The notes under the pieces were generated by a model that worked only from the letters and a program-made list of their open reading frames with translations, did no database searches and had not been told where the DNA came from. 64,000 nucleotides of DNA from Cephalotus follicularis (lineage: Eukaryota; Streptophyta; Magnoliopsida; Oxalidales; Cephalotaceae): the NCBI GenBank assembly GCA_001972305.1, contig BDDD01002285.1, forward strand, positions 1-64,000, given 5' to 3'. Numbering within the stretch: position 1 is the stretch's first letter; each line of letters starts with the position of its first letter. Below are positions 11,172 to 22,072 of the stretch, piece after piece. The position numbers and the translations under genes were made by a program.

Positions 11172-13620
11172 TATAATAACCGCAATTTCAATTTTAAAGT
11201 ATATTGTATATATGATGAATAAATCATACATTGAATTGAAATTTATGCTTAATTGTTCATTGATTAAGTCAATAATTATTATTGGGTTAAGTTAAGGTCT
11301 TAATTGAACGGAATTAAAGGAATGAAGAACTAAATTGAAATAAATTGGAAATTATTTGAAAGAAGATTTGAGGAGATAAAGTCTGACGCATAAATGTCGA
11401 TGCCAAAGATAGACGTCGACCCCTTGAGCTAGACAAGTGCACTGATACGTGTCTGTTTAAAGAGAATAATATAAATGTTTGTGCCATAGAGGAGGACATC
11501 GACGCATTGAACCCAGATAAGTGTTCGGATGCGTGTTAGTGGAAAGAAAGTAGATGGCATGCTTGGCTTTCACTTGGATAGGTGTTTGCTAGTGTGAAAT
11601 AGAGAAGGAATGTGGCACACATTGGAGACTCAAACGCTGGCTGCTAACTACTGAAGAGCTCAGTGTCCTAAAGTCCTGTAACCTGCAAACTGAGAAGAGA
11701 AAACAAAATAGTGAGTTTAGTGGAGTAGAGAGTGAGAGAAGGGAAAATGTTGAGAACTTGAGTTAGCAATTTAGATGAACCATTGAGATAATTCCTCCAT
11801 ATCAGGCATTGTTGAGAGACGAATTGAGGATTATAAACATTTTGTGAAAAAAGAGAAACAATATGAAGTACTGAGTTCATGCAAAAATGGAGTTCAAAGA
11901 GGAACTTGAGGCTTGAAGTGGTTGGTAAGCTTCTGGTCGAGTTCAATGTTTGTATTATAGTTAATCAGTTTATATGTACTGATTTCGTATTCGATGTTAA
12001 CATGGAAATGATTGTTTATATGGGATTGTTTAAGATTGAATTGTTTGAGGAGTATTGGAGTGTAAAGATAAGAATCAATCCAATTTGATTCTGGGATAGC
12101 AATTGAGGTAGGGTTTATGACGTGTTTATGAAGCTATAACTTGTATATTGTGTTATGGTAGTTTATGTGTGGTTGCATGTTAATGTTTGACTGAATTAGA
12201 AGGGTAAATTCATGCTCTGGTTTGAAGTAGTATTCTGTGTATTGGGTTATGCTGAGAATGACGCACAAACCCAGGATAAACGTCGACGCCTAAAAGAGAT
12301 AACGTTGATGCTTAAAGCTAATGTCTTAAAAGACATTAGCGTCTAGGAGGAAAACGTTGACGCTTAAGGTTCCTACCATAACACGTCGACGCGAATGTTG
12401 AATGTCGACGCCAATAAAAGAGAAAACATTGATTGTTAAGTTTCCTACCTTAACGCTTCGACGCAAAAGATACACGTTGACGCTAAAGGTTAACGTCAAC
12501 GCCTAAGATATATACACTGATGCCATACTGAAACAGTAGAGAATTTTCTCCTGTTTATAGTTGATTCACATAATATTACACTAGTTTCCTCATTGTGAAC
12601 TGTTATGTATCATTACTATTTTGATAGTGATTGTACTGTTGTGTAAATTGCATATTCATGGAATGTATTTACTATTAGAGATGTATTATATCTATCAAAG
12701 TAATTTTTATAATTACTACAGTTTCAAGTATTTCAAGAACTAAGTGCTATATGCACGACTGAATATTTTAACAGCTATTGTACTGTTTTCAGAAATGAGA
12801 ACTTACTGTTACTGATTTATTATTACTGTTTTCTGTACCAAATGAGACTACTGATTATATGACATTATATATGTAATAACTGAATTGATTGTGATTGATA
12901 GTCTGTTATCCTAGTGATCAAAGTGTATCACTGGCTATAGAGGTGGGCCTAGGTACTAGGAGTTGGCCAGAGCTTATACACCAAACATATCTGCACTGCA
13001 GATCTTGACTGTTAATTGCTCGCTAAATGCCAGTAATACTGGTTACCTTTTCTATCATCGTCGGAAGGTATGGTGATAGTTAGGTGGTGCATAATTGGGG
13101 CTAGGATGTAGCAAGGTGTGACACCCACCAGTCTTTGGACAACTGTACTATTTGTACCCTTTGTGGTATTCTTGATATCTAATTGATTGTAGCTACTTGG
13201 CATGGTTTCTTATATATTTTGATTTATATATATACCTTATTGAAATATAAACTGTCATGCATGATTACATCTATATATTCATTTTCATGCATACTTCTTA
13301 CTTAGCCGAGTAGACAAAAGGCTAATACCTACAAATTTCAGATTGACAAGCAAGGGATCGGGACAAGTGCTGTCGAAGCTTTACTTTGAAGGTTTTTATT
13401 AAGGTTGTAAACTGTAATAAGTCATACCCTTGTGTTATATTTGTATTTTCAATATGTAATATATAACTTTGAATTGTATAAGTTTAAACATGTAGTATGG
13501 GCTGCATGTGTATACTATTTGGACAATCCAGTATTATTAATGCTTCCGCAAAAGTTAAAAAATCCAATTAATTGGAAAATATTGGATTAACCATGTGTTA
13601 ATAAAAATCAGGGTGTGACA
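11172..13620 (+). repeat. 3' LTR of element B (2.45 kb)
   Basis: It begins (TA)TAATAACCGC at about 11172, after a weak purine tract (gaatgggagaa), and ends CAGGGTGTGACA at 13620, where copia pol begins abruptly. It carries two GTCGAC clusters, near 11385-11520 and 12281-12500. In the second, core starts include 12282, 12304, 12356, 12385, 12404, 12428, 12476 and 12495 with less regular spacing (19-29 bp, with gaps). No coding features. Confidence 0.82.
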
Positions 13621-13785
13621 AGACCTAGTAGATACACCTAGTCTAGGATTACCTATGATTGCCTCCTGAGGATGTCCTCTTGCAACCTTCAAAGTTTTGT
13701 TTTGAAGAGCTTCTCGGTAGCTTTCTTGAGAGGTTTCTACTTGTATAGGCTCCTCCTTTTTGCTATCGTCAATGCTTAGCTTCTC
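13621..13785 (-). pseudogene. pol: Copia element J: linker between integrase and RT
   Basis: The minus strand encodes the conserved copia stretch before RT: ALQNKTLKVARGHPQEAI, then IIGNPRLGVSTRS, corresponding to the usual '..KDHP.(D/E)QIIG(D/N)P..GV.TRS'. It is in frame with the end of the copia integrase across the solo LTR at 13786-16082. Copia RT and RNase H should lie to the left, but the 3' LTR of B abuts here and they are not seen. Confidence 0.85.
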
Positions 13786-16082
13786 TGTAACGACCCAGGT
13801 CCAATTTGGATATTGGACTTTGTTGTTTGGGGCCTTGGAAATTTTTCTTTTGGTTAAGAAGAGTTGGACCTTTGGCTTGGTTTGGGCTTAAGTGGTTTGG
13901 ATGTTGGTTTTGCTGTTGCTCCCTCAGTTTGGGGCGTTGGCGTGTACAGGTGCTAATGGCAGGATGTGTAAGGGAATGCAGTGTCAAGCCCCCAACCCCC
14001 GCTTTGAGGCAGTTGAGCAGGTAGAGAATCGTTGTAATAGTTGTCGGTACCAGAAGTAAGTAGTTGAGAGAAGTGTGTAAGTTCTCAATGTTTCTTCTTT
14101 CTCCTTCTTCCTTCTGAAGTTCTCCTTTGGCCAAGACGTTTTGCTTGAAGAACAAGATCGTTGCGTTAGCAGAGGTGAGATCTTCCTTTCTTCGTCTTCT
14201 TTCCTCTGTTCCTTTGGCAAGGTGCGTGCCAACCTCCCAGTTACGATGAAGGCAGAGATGGTGATGGTGATCGTGGTGCTCCATGGTGGAATGTTGAGCG
14301 TTGTGGATGGTCTGGATCACTATCCGAGGAGGCGATCATGCATGTAGGCTATATGCATATTTTTCCTCTGTTTTTCTTGCAGACTGTGCTAAGTCTGTGT
14401 TCTTTGTTCTTGTAGCTGAGGATCCGAACGTTGATCCTGGGCTATAGGAAGTGGTGCGGAGGAGCGGATAAGTGGTGAGTGGGACGTTCCTTTCTTTATT
14501 CTTGACACAGTTAAGAGTCTTAAGCTTAAAGTGTGTCCTCTTGTTTTATGTTATTCCTTCCATGGTGTCTTTGTTCTGGGAGTCATATCTTCCTTGTATG
14601 ACATATTCTTTTCAGTCGATATTGATTTCAGAGCTGGTGAGCTTGAGGTTCTGGATGATATTTCCCCTTGTTTATCCTGTTTATATATGTCATAACTTTT
14701 GCTTGATACCATGTGTTGTTGAGTATGGATACTGGATACTGGGGACCGTGGTGACCGATGGTATGATTCTATGAGATTCCCAGCGTGTACTCAAAGTGTC
14801 TTTTGATCCTTGTTGAGAATCCCCGGATGGTAAGCCAAGGACTGGGGTTTGGCCTCTTGGGCATAACCTTTTAATCAGCGTCCAGTGTCGTTGGACGTTA
14901 ATGAATCATTTCTCTCCCCTCTCACTAGTCATTGGACTTATCCCCTCCCAGGTTGTTATTTTGTAGTTTCAGTAAGCAGGTGAAGTCTTCCCCACGTCTG
15001 ACCACGAAAAAGGACTTGTTGCGAGGTAGACCGAGGAGCTAGCTCTTCCCCTGGCCTTCCCGGCTAGTCCCCCTTCATGAATATGGACATACTTTTGGGT
15101 TTTGTTTTGGGTTGTAACCTCTGTAAAACAATCTTTGGAGAATATTCGTGTACAATATTTATATTTTATTCTATGGTGATTGTTTATCTCTATCTTTGTC
15201 GATGCTTGATGTTTTAGGTTGTTTAGACCTTAGTGCTGAGCTCCATAGGTGAGATGTGGATGTATGTTATGTTTTGGAGATGATGGTTGGGCTCTGTTGA
15301 CCTTAGATTTAACCTGGGTGCACGGCAGACTTCCTCGACTTGAAGTCAGACCATCACGGTCATTGCCGAGCATGTCCCTAGTCCTCGGAAATAGAAGCCA
15401 GATCACTAGGTTAGTTGGCAGTCCTTTGACGTGAGGTATACCTAGAACCTTGGTGAGAGTCTTAAGACTTGGTATCCTTACACTTATGTTGGTTGGTATC
15501 CCTGGACCTTGGGGAGTCCTCGGATATTTGGTGGTTGTCCTCGGACTTGGTGTGTCCTCAGGCACTTTTGGTATGTCCTCGGACTTGAGTGAGTCCTCAG
15601 ACTGTTTGCATGCTCTTGTATCTCGGTGCATCCTCTGGCGTTGGTTTGTCCCAGGACATTCTGGCGACCTCGGGCCTTTGGTTCCTCGGGCATCCGCGGA
15701 CGTCTAGTTTCATGTTGAGGCCCAAGTGCCCTTGAGTTTGTTGCCGAGGTGATGAGTTGCAGCGTTTGGCTCCTCGGGCTTTTGGTAGACCTTGCTGTTT
15801 GCCTGAACACGTGCGAGGCGCATGTGGGGTTCCTCGGGCTTATTTGAAATGGTGAGTTTGGTTTCCCAGTAGTTTCTTTGAGTCCTCAGCCCTTTCTTTT
15901 GATATTGCGTTGTATCGCAGGGTCCTCTGCCCTGGCGTTCCTGGTCGGGCTTTAGCATATTCGACGCCTGTAGTCATTTGCTCGGCGCTTTTGTTGAGTG
16001 GTTTGGTTTGGAGGGTTCTTGGTAGGTTTTCCATCCCCGGCAAAGCTCGTTTCCTCGGGTGTTTTGGGAACGGGTCCTGTTA
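13786..16082 (+). mobile_element. Solo LTR of the D family inserted in copia J
   Basis: It starts TGTAACGACCC like the D LTR at 27377 and is flanked by the direct repeat TTCTC (13781-13785, 16083-16087); copia codons continue in frame across it. Landmarks shared with the D LTR are 'tgagtggga.gttc' (14475 and 27971), 'ctcactagtca.ttggact.atcccctc' (14923 and 29036) and 'ttcatgnat.tggacat' (15074 and 29183). It ends CGGGTCCTGTTA, a decayed GGGTCGTTACA. At 2.30 kb it is shorter than the D LTR (about 3.15 kb), so it is internally deleted or a variant. ORFs at 13769-14320 and 15230-16174 are LTR translations. Confidence 0.85.
15360..15720. repeat. TCCTCGG short-repeat tract in D-family LTR
   Basis: Repeated copies of a GTCCTCGG/GTCCTCAG core followed by an A/C and CTTGG-like sequence occur irregularly every 20-40 bp, for example near 15380, 15510, 15537, 15555, 15577 and 15593, with further TCCTCGG copies out to 16060. 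A few similar cores occur in the D LTR around 30490. This produces several spurious overlapping ORFs. Confidence 0.7.
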
Positions 16083-18544
16083 TTCTCAACTCCATTTTCC
16101 ATGAAATCTATAATATCAACATTAATAACTTCTTTTGGAAGTTTTGGGTTAGATTCATAAAAAATAACATGCATAGATTCTTCAACAAGTAAAGTTCTTT
16201 TATTAAAACACCTAAAAGCTCTGCTAGTAGTTGAGTAGCCAAGAAATATACCTTCATCAACTTTGGATAATGTATTGAATGCTTGAAAATGGTTGACATA
16301 CCAACATGACCAAGTCTCCTATGCCATAACCAACTATCATCATTTATGGATACAAGAAATTTGACATTTTGTAAATCATTTATATCTACAACATACACAT
16401 TTCCATGTCTATATCCAATAAACTTAGTTTGGTTATTTTTTATGTCAATTACTTTGCAAAAGTCTTTTTCAAAAATGACTCTACAATCCTTGTCACATAA
16501 TTGACTTATGCTAAATAGATTGTGTTTGAGTCCATCAATGTATAAGACATTATGAATAGAGGTTTGATCATTACCTATGGAGCCAAATCCCATGATCTTT
16601 CATTTCACATTGTCTCCAAAGGTGACGTCTCCTCCTTGCTTTGATTTGAAGTTGACAAATAAGCTTTTGTCACCTGTCATATGCTTGGATCACCGGTCAT
16701 ATGCTTGGAGCATCCACTATCCAAATACCATTGCATCTTCTTGGATAATGCCTTCAAGCATATCTACAAAAAATAGATTCAAAATTTTGCTTGAGGTATC
16801 CAATTCATTTTGCGTCCTTTGGGGTTAGTTACAATGGTTCCTTTAGGAATCCAAATTGTCTCAAGTTGAACAAATTTTGATTCATGCAACACATTTTTCT
16901 TGTAAAAACACGAAAAAGGAATATGACCTTTTTTTACTACAATAGTTACAAGTAACATTTACATTTCTCTTATACATGACATTTCTTTTATAAAAACAAG
17001 ATGATGATACATGTCCATGTTTACCATAATGGTTACAAACAATATTTACATTTTTCTTTTTAAAAGAATCTTTTTCAATTTTATCCTTTTCAATCCTTTC
17101 CTTTCTTTCAAAGAAGTTTTGATCAAGCTTAACATTTTTCATTTCCTCATATCCTAAGCCGGCTTTATCAAAAATGCATCTTTGTATTCCTGAAAGGTAT
17201 TCTAATTTCTCACCACTATTAGAAAACTTTGAGAAAGTTTTCTTTAAAGCATCAATCTCAACTTTAAGATTTTTATTTTCTTTTTCTAAAAAATCTATTT
17301 CATTTTCTAAAATGTCTATTTCAACTTCCGTTGAATTATCTTCCTTGGTTAGACTAATTGTTTCAATTGATTATTTTCATTTGTTAAACTCTTAACCTTT
17401 TTCTTTAAGGAAGCAATATTAGAACTATATTTTTCAACTATAATAACAAGTTCATCGTAGCTTACCTCATCAACATTGTCTTCTTCTTCTTCTTCCTCTT
17501 CTTCCTCAATGGCCATCAATGATAATTGAGCAACTTCTTCATGTGAGTCTTCATCGGAGCTTGACTCATCACTATCATCCCAAGTAGCAAGAATTGCTTT
17601 CTTTTTCTTCAAATGCTCCTTCTTTTTAAGTCTTGGGCAATCGCTTTTGCAGTGCCCGGGTTTGTTGCATTCGAAGCATATAATTTCTTCAAGCTTGCTT
17701 GACTCTCCTTTTTGATAAATTTTCTTGTTTGGTTTACCACCAAACTTCTTCTTGCTTGCAAGGAACTTCTTGAATTTTCTTGTGATTAGAGCAAGCTCTT
17801 CATCACTATCATCTTCAAAATCTTCAATTCTAGATGAGTTCAAGGCAACAACCTTTTTCTTCCTTTTCTCCTTCTCTTCATCATCATCCTTCTTCAACAT
17901 AGATAGCTCATGGGTCATTAGAGACCCTAGAAGGTCCTCCAAGGGAAGGGTGTTGAGATCTTTTGCTTCTTCAATCGTGGTCACTTTAGGCATGCATGCC
18001 CTTGGAAGACACCTAAGAATCTTCCTTACCATTTCACCATCAGAATAGATTTTATCCAAAGATTGCAAAGCATTTGTAATATTAGTAAATCTAGTGAACA
18101 TGGATTTAATATCTTCATTTTCGTTCATGGTAAGCATTTCCTATTCATAGACTAGCATACTAATTTTTTCTTCTTCGACTTGATTGGTACCTTCATAGGT
18201 AACCTCAAGTTTATCCCACATTTCCTTAGCCAAAATGCAAGATGAAACTCTATTGAAATCACTAGAATTGATAGCACAAATTATAATGTGTTTTGCTTTA
18301 GCATTCATTTGAACTCTCTTCCTTTCTTCATCATTATAACTACTTCTAGGTTTGCAATGATCTCACCCTTTTTATTTCTTATAGAAGGCAAGTTTGGACT
18401 GTCTACAATGAGGTCCCAAAAATTATAATCTAAAGATTGAATAAAGATGGTCATCTTAGCCTTCTAATGGCTATAGTTATTTCCATCAAAATATGGTGGC
18501 TTGGAGATGTTTTGGCTTTCTCCAGAATTCAAGTTCATTGCCAT
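16083..18544 (-). pseudogene. gag-pol: Copia element J: gag, zinc knuckles, GAG-pre-integrase, integrase end
   Basis: Minus strand, start codon at 18542-18544 (MAMNLNSGES, then PPYFDG.NYS), the usual copia gag opening. A CCHC knuckle CFECNKPGHCKSDC lies at about 17640-17680, preceded by acidic, lysine-rich low-complexity sequence; two decayed Cys-rich repeats follow (17030-16930). GAG-pre-integrase (WLWHRRLGHVGMS, about 16305) is followed within about 15 residues by the far C-terminal integrase block EGIFLGYST.SRAFRCFNKRT and VEESMHVIF (16250-16160). The catalytic integrase core, normally some 300 residues, is therefore deleted. Stops and frameshifts also interrupt gag near 18140-18360. The element is of the SIRE/Tork type and inactive. 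Confidence 0.9.
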
Positions 18545-18589
18545 AGTGGATCTTTAAGACTCTAACAATTAAGAATTACAAGTTTACCA

Positions 18590-18600
18590 CTTTGATACCA
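18590..18600 (-). other. Primer-binding site of copia J
   Basis: The minus strand reads TTGGTATCAAAG, one base off the plant initiator-Met tRNA site TGGTATCAGAG, directly inside the 5' LTR and about 45 bp upstream of the gag start. It orients J on the minus strand. Confidence 0.85.
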
Positions 18601-18607
18601 ATTGAAA

Positions 18608-19252
18608 TACTATAAGAGAGAGGGGGGGGGGGGGGGGGAATTGTAGTGTGACTGAACTTTTTCGAATTATCAAATTAAGCTATAAAATAAAAACAAACAA
18701 TAAAAAGACTATTAAAAAAAATTATAAGTAAAGAGAGAGTAAGAAAGTGCAAACACGATTTTATAGTTGTTCGGCCAAACTCTTGCCTGCGTCCACTTTT
18801 CCCAAGGACCTCATTGAGTTTCCACTATTCTCCGAATATCTTTTCAGGTACTATAAGTAAAGAGAGAGTGTATGATGTTTTGTGTAACCTCTCTAAGCTT
18901 GGATTTTGAATAATTTTGCTCACTTACAATAGCTTAGAGTTTGCTCACAAGATAACAATAAAGAAGCTTTGATATGGCTTGTGCTAATTTTTTTTTGTGA
19001 TTTGAAAGTTGTGAATCTTGTTCTTGTAGTTGTTGTTTTTTTTAATCTTGTTTCAGTCTTCTATTTATAGTTTACTTCAGTTTGTAGTCGTTATAGAGGT
19101 TATAGAGCCGTTGGAGTTGCCTTGGGAATTGTTGTCTTAAAAACGGTGTTTGAAAAGATGCTTCATTGAAATCTTCCCGCGCGCAAAGCGTCGACGGAGT
19201 TGTTCTAAGCGTCGACCGATATGCATTTGAATTTGAAATCCCCTGCTTAAAC
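18608..19252 (-). repeat. 5' LTR of copia J, downstream segment
   Basis: It runs from beside the primer site to the insertion point of element C. It contains a 17-G run (18622-18638), matching the C-run in the copia LTR at 423-432, and the same 'gtggacgcaggc...tttggccgaac' block. Two GTCGAC sites (19190 and 19211) lie near the C junction. The LTR resumes at 35935, with TAAAC duplicated (19248-19252, 35935-35939). Confidence 0.85.
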
Positions 19253-19554
19253 TGTAAAACCCTAAATATTATAAAAAAAATATTATTGGGCTTTGTAATG
19301 ATTTTTTCCCACCTTTTGGGCTGGGCCCGAATTTTTCGATGTATTTATTTGAGCCTTAATGTGATATAATTTGTGAACTCGGGCTAAAGAGTTTATGTTT
19401 TTCTCCTTGGGCCGGATTTAATGCTATAATTAGATTTTTGGTCTTGTATGTGGAAAGTCTAATTTGGCCCAAGTGGGAGGAGGTTGGCCCAAGCCCAGCA
19501 GAGGCCTGCACCGGTAAGAATTCTGTCAAGAATTCTAGACTCTTCCATGACCAT

Positions 19555-19562
19555 TATAAAAG
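19555..19562 (+). promoter_or_regulatory. TATA-like box 1 in C LTR
   Basis: TATAAAAG followed by GGGAAAGG lies about 300 bp into the LTR and is conserved in the 3' LTR at 27191-27198. Together with the second box 150 bp downstream it is a candidate Pol II promoter. Confidence 0.55.
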
Positions 19563-19704
19563 GGGAAAGGAACCTAGTGAAAACACTTTTGGCCATTTCT
19601 TGCACAGTTTCTCTAGAAAAATCGGGAGAATGAGAGAGTGGGAAGAAGATGTGGACAAGAGGGGCACTGTCCACGGAGCCCCCATGTCCCCTGTGCTCTA
19701 ATCG

Positions 19705-19712
19705 TATAAATA
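19705..19712 (+). promoter_or_regulatory. TATA-like box 2 in C LTR
   Basis: TATAAATA followed by CCCTTTCC is a near-ideal plant TATA box, conserved in the 3' LTR at 27341-27348. The likely U3/R boundary would be some 30 bp downstream, near the GGATGGTAC block. Confidence 0.65.
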
Positions 19713-20394
19713 CCCTTTCCTTGGGACCAAGGATGGTACAAGGAAGGAGAAATTGGCAAGGCTAAAGGTGTGTAACAGACCCCCGATGGAAGGAAGTCCA
19801 GAATTAAGGAGGAGGAAGAGATCTCCATTTTCAACCATTACTCCAGGTAGGTTACTCCATGTCCGAGTGCCTACCAGCTTGTGTGTGTGCTTATGTACTT
19901 GCTATGCATGTTTGTTATTGTTTGTTGCTATATGTGATTTATTGGTTGCGTGTAATCGTTTAGTAAAGTAAAATTATGCATATATGTGTTCGCGGGTATG
20001 TACCTTAGCCGAACAATGCGCGTAGCACGTGATTATTTCCTCTTCCCATCCTATGCGTTCCTATACGCACATGATGCTTGCGTTTTATTCCTGGGGCTTT
20101 GTCCTGGTACGCACTAACAGTGCAAAAAGCACATAGGCATCGTTGCAAAGACGTCGTGGTGAAGTTGAGTTCTCTTGGCCATGCGTCCAGGCCTGGCGAC
20201 TCGCTGCGCCCTCCCCGGTAGGCATCGAGCTCCCTCCATCGCCAGCGAGCAAAGATCATGCGTCCAAGGCATGAAATGCATGAAGGCCGAGGTGCCAAGA
20301 TGCGCTATGCATGTACCTGGGAAGAATGCCAGAGGCGCCCATCTGCGGAGCTGAAAAGATGGGGTACCGGGGGAGACTTGGTGTCGAGCTGCCA

Positions 20395-20640
20395 TGCCGG
20401 AGCTCCTCTACCATGCCTGAGCAGCCTTGATGCTGAGCTGCCATGCCCGAGCAACCATGCCCGAGCTACCATGCCTGAGCTGCCATGCTCGAGCTGCCAT
20501 GCCCGAGCTACCATGCCTGAGCTGCCATGCCTAAGGTGCAATGCGCTGCCATGCCTGAGCTGCCATGCCTAAGGTGCAATGCGCTGCCATGCCTGAGCTC
20601 CATGCCGAGCTCTAGGACATGAGGTGCCGAGCTCCAGGAC
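20395..20640. repeat. 14-bp minisatellite GAGCTGCCATGCCT in C 5' LTR
   Basis: The unit GAGCTgCCATGCCt is repeated head to tail, with CAT/ACC variants and interspersed 12-bp units AAGGTGCAATGC and GCTGCCATGCCT. About twelve to fifteen units are visible. The matching region of the 3' LTR (34440-34620) has clearly fewer, so copy number changed after insertion. Confidence 0.85.
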
Positions 20641-21149
20641 ATGCCAGAGCTGCCAATATACCCGAGTCACCATAGCGCTGAGCTCCATCCCTAGGCTGCC
20701 ATGGTCCCAGAGATGGCAAGTGATAAGCGAACACACCAGGGATGACACTTGGGGAGCTTTTGAGTGAGGTTCCATGTAAGGCACCGAACTTCCTCCTTTG
20801 CCATGTGCATTGAAGCTTTGCCTGCACCCAAGCATGAGACGACACCTCTGCCATACGTCCCTGTATGCTCCAAGAAGAAGAGGCAATATAGTGTAAGCAA
20901 GCATGCGTCCTTGCATGTGCAGGCTTTCTACAGTACCTAGCGCATATGTTCCCTGGTATATGCATAGGTGTTTATTTATAACCCTGGCAGGCAGTTATGT
21001 GGTATGTAATGGCTGTGCATGCGCCATGAACATGTTGAGCATTGTGCATGGGAAGTGCCATGCACAATGATGTACTCTGGTAAGACTTAAGGAATGGATT
21101 ATAAATATTAAAGGAAAGGAATAGGATTAGTAAAAGAAGTATAAGGAAG

Positions 21150-21380
21150 ATCCCAGGCAGGTGAGCCCAACTAAGGAGAATTCCGCCGAGCAGGTGAACC
21201 CAAGGGGTGAATACCGCAAGGCAGGTGATCCTCCGGCAAATCCGCCAAATGGTGAACCTAAAGGTGAATTTCGCCAGAGCTGGTGATCCAAAGGGTGAAC
21301 CGCCAGAGCAGGTGAGCAAAGGGCGAATTTCGCTCGGCAGGTGAACCTGGAGGAGAATTCCGCGGCTGGTGAGCCTAAAG
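21150..21380. repeat. GCAGGTGAACC tandem tract in C 5' LTR
   Basis: Irregular units of about 30-38 bp of the form GCAGGTGAACCnAAGGGTGAAT followed by TnCCGCC occur at least seven times. The same tract is at 35125-35360 in the 3' LTR. Each unit contains CAGGTGA, a sequence resembling a plant 5' splice site. Confidence 0.8.
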
Positions 21381-21968
21381 GTGAACCTTACATACTGACA
21401 AAACCAAAGGATGATCAGACTAGACTCCTCTATAAAGTGATTGATGTGTATGATTTAAGTAGAGTAGTCCGAGGACAAAGTATGATGATGTTATGTTATG
21501 GATTGTGGTCTGCCTTCATGATGTGCATGTATTATTATTATTTCTCCTCTGGTTTTATTGGTTGTTCCTCCGGTATGTGCTCGTATATGTGGTAACCTAT
21601 ACAACCCCCAGGGTTGTTGACCCATTCTTTTGAATGGGCCGGGTAGAGGAACAGGTAGTGGTGACACATTGCAGCAACGTCAAGGATAAAGAGTGAAGTA
21701 AGTTCCTCCTCCTCGGCAGTACGCTTTATGGTTGGATTTTTGAAGAATAAATTATGTATTTATTTTTTATTATCTGCTGGTTTGTAGCAATGTATTTTAT
21801 ATGTTTCGAACTGGGTCTGTATATCCACACATTAAATAAAGAATTATGTTTATGATTTATTTAAGTTTAAATTTTTTCATGGTTAATTATTATAATGATG
21901 ATGATTGTACAGATTTCCATGTGTCAAGTCGTGGGGCCCAACCCATGGTTAGGGGCGTGACAATGTTT

Positions 21969-21982
21969 TGGTATCAGAGCCG
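21969..21982 (+). other. Primer-binding site of element C
   Basis: TGGTATCAGAGCCG matches the complement of the 3' end of initiator-Met tRNA and lies 6 bp after the 5' LTR. Confidence 0.92.
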
Positions 21983-22072
21983 TACTATTCTGGATATGCC
22001 GGGATAGGACCCTTGGCAAGTGGAATTAAGATACATGTGTGGATATTGCCCCGTTCTTTTATGTGAATCATA

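Larger units (their letters stand above)
19253..21962 (+). repeat. 5' LTR of element C (2.71 kb)
   Basis: It begins TGTAAAACCCTAAAT and ends GGGGCGTGACA, immediately before the primer site. It contains two TATA-type boxes, a 14-bp minisatellite (20395-20640), a GGTGAA repeat tract (21150-21380) and, about 340 bp from its end, two adjacent hairpins (21601-21640). ORFs in 20005-20965 derive from the minisatellite region. It has no GTCGAC array. Confidence 0.92.

Noticed and set aside
13769-14320. 183-aa minus-strand ORF with a His-rich start
   Set aside because: It lies wholly within the D-family solo LTR, overlaps other ORFs in several frames and has no family resemblance.
15230-16174. Cluster of overlapping ORFs on both strands (up to 133 aa)
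   Set aside because: GC-rich TCCTCGG repeats keep several frames open at once; no domain or start context.
17725-18048. 107-aa plus-strand ORF rich in Ser and Phe
   Set aside because: It is the antisense of the acidic, lysine-rich part of copia gag.
20005-20965. Overlapping minus-strand ORFs, 62-117 aa, rich in His, Met and Ser
   Set aside because: They are translations of the 14-bp minisatellite and its flanks in the C LTR; the same pattern reappears at 34149-34825 in the other LTR.
21969-21982. tRNA gene fragment at TGGTATCAGAGCC
   Set aside because: It is only the complement of the tRNA 3' end at the position expected for a primer-binding site; no cloverleaf sequence follows.
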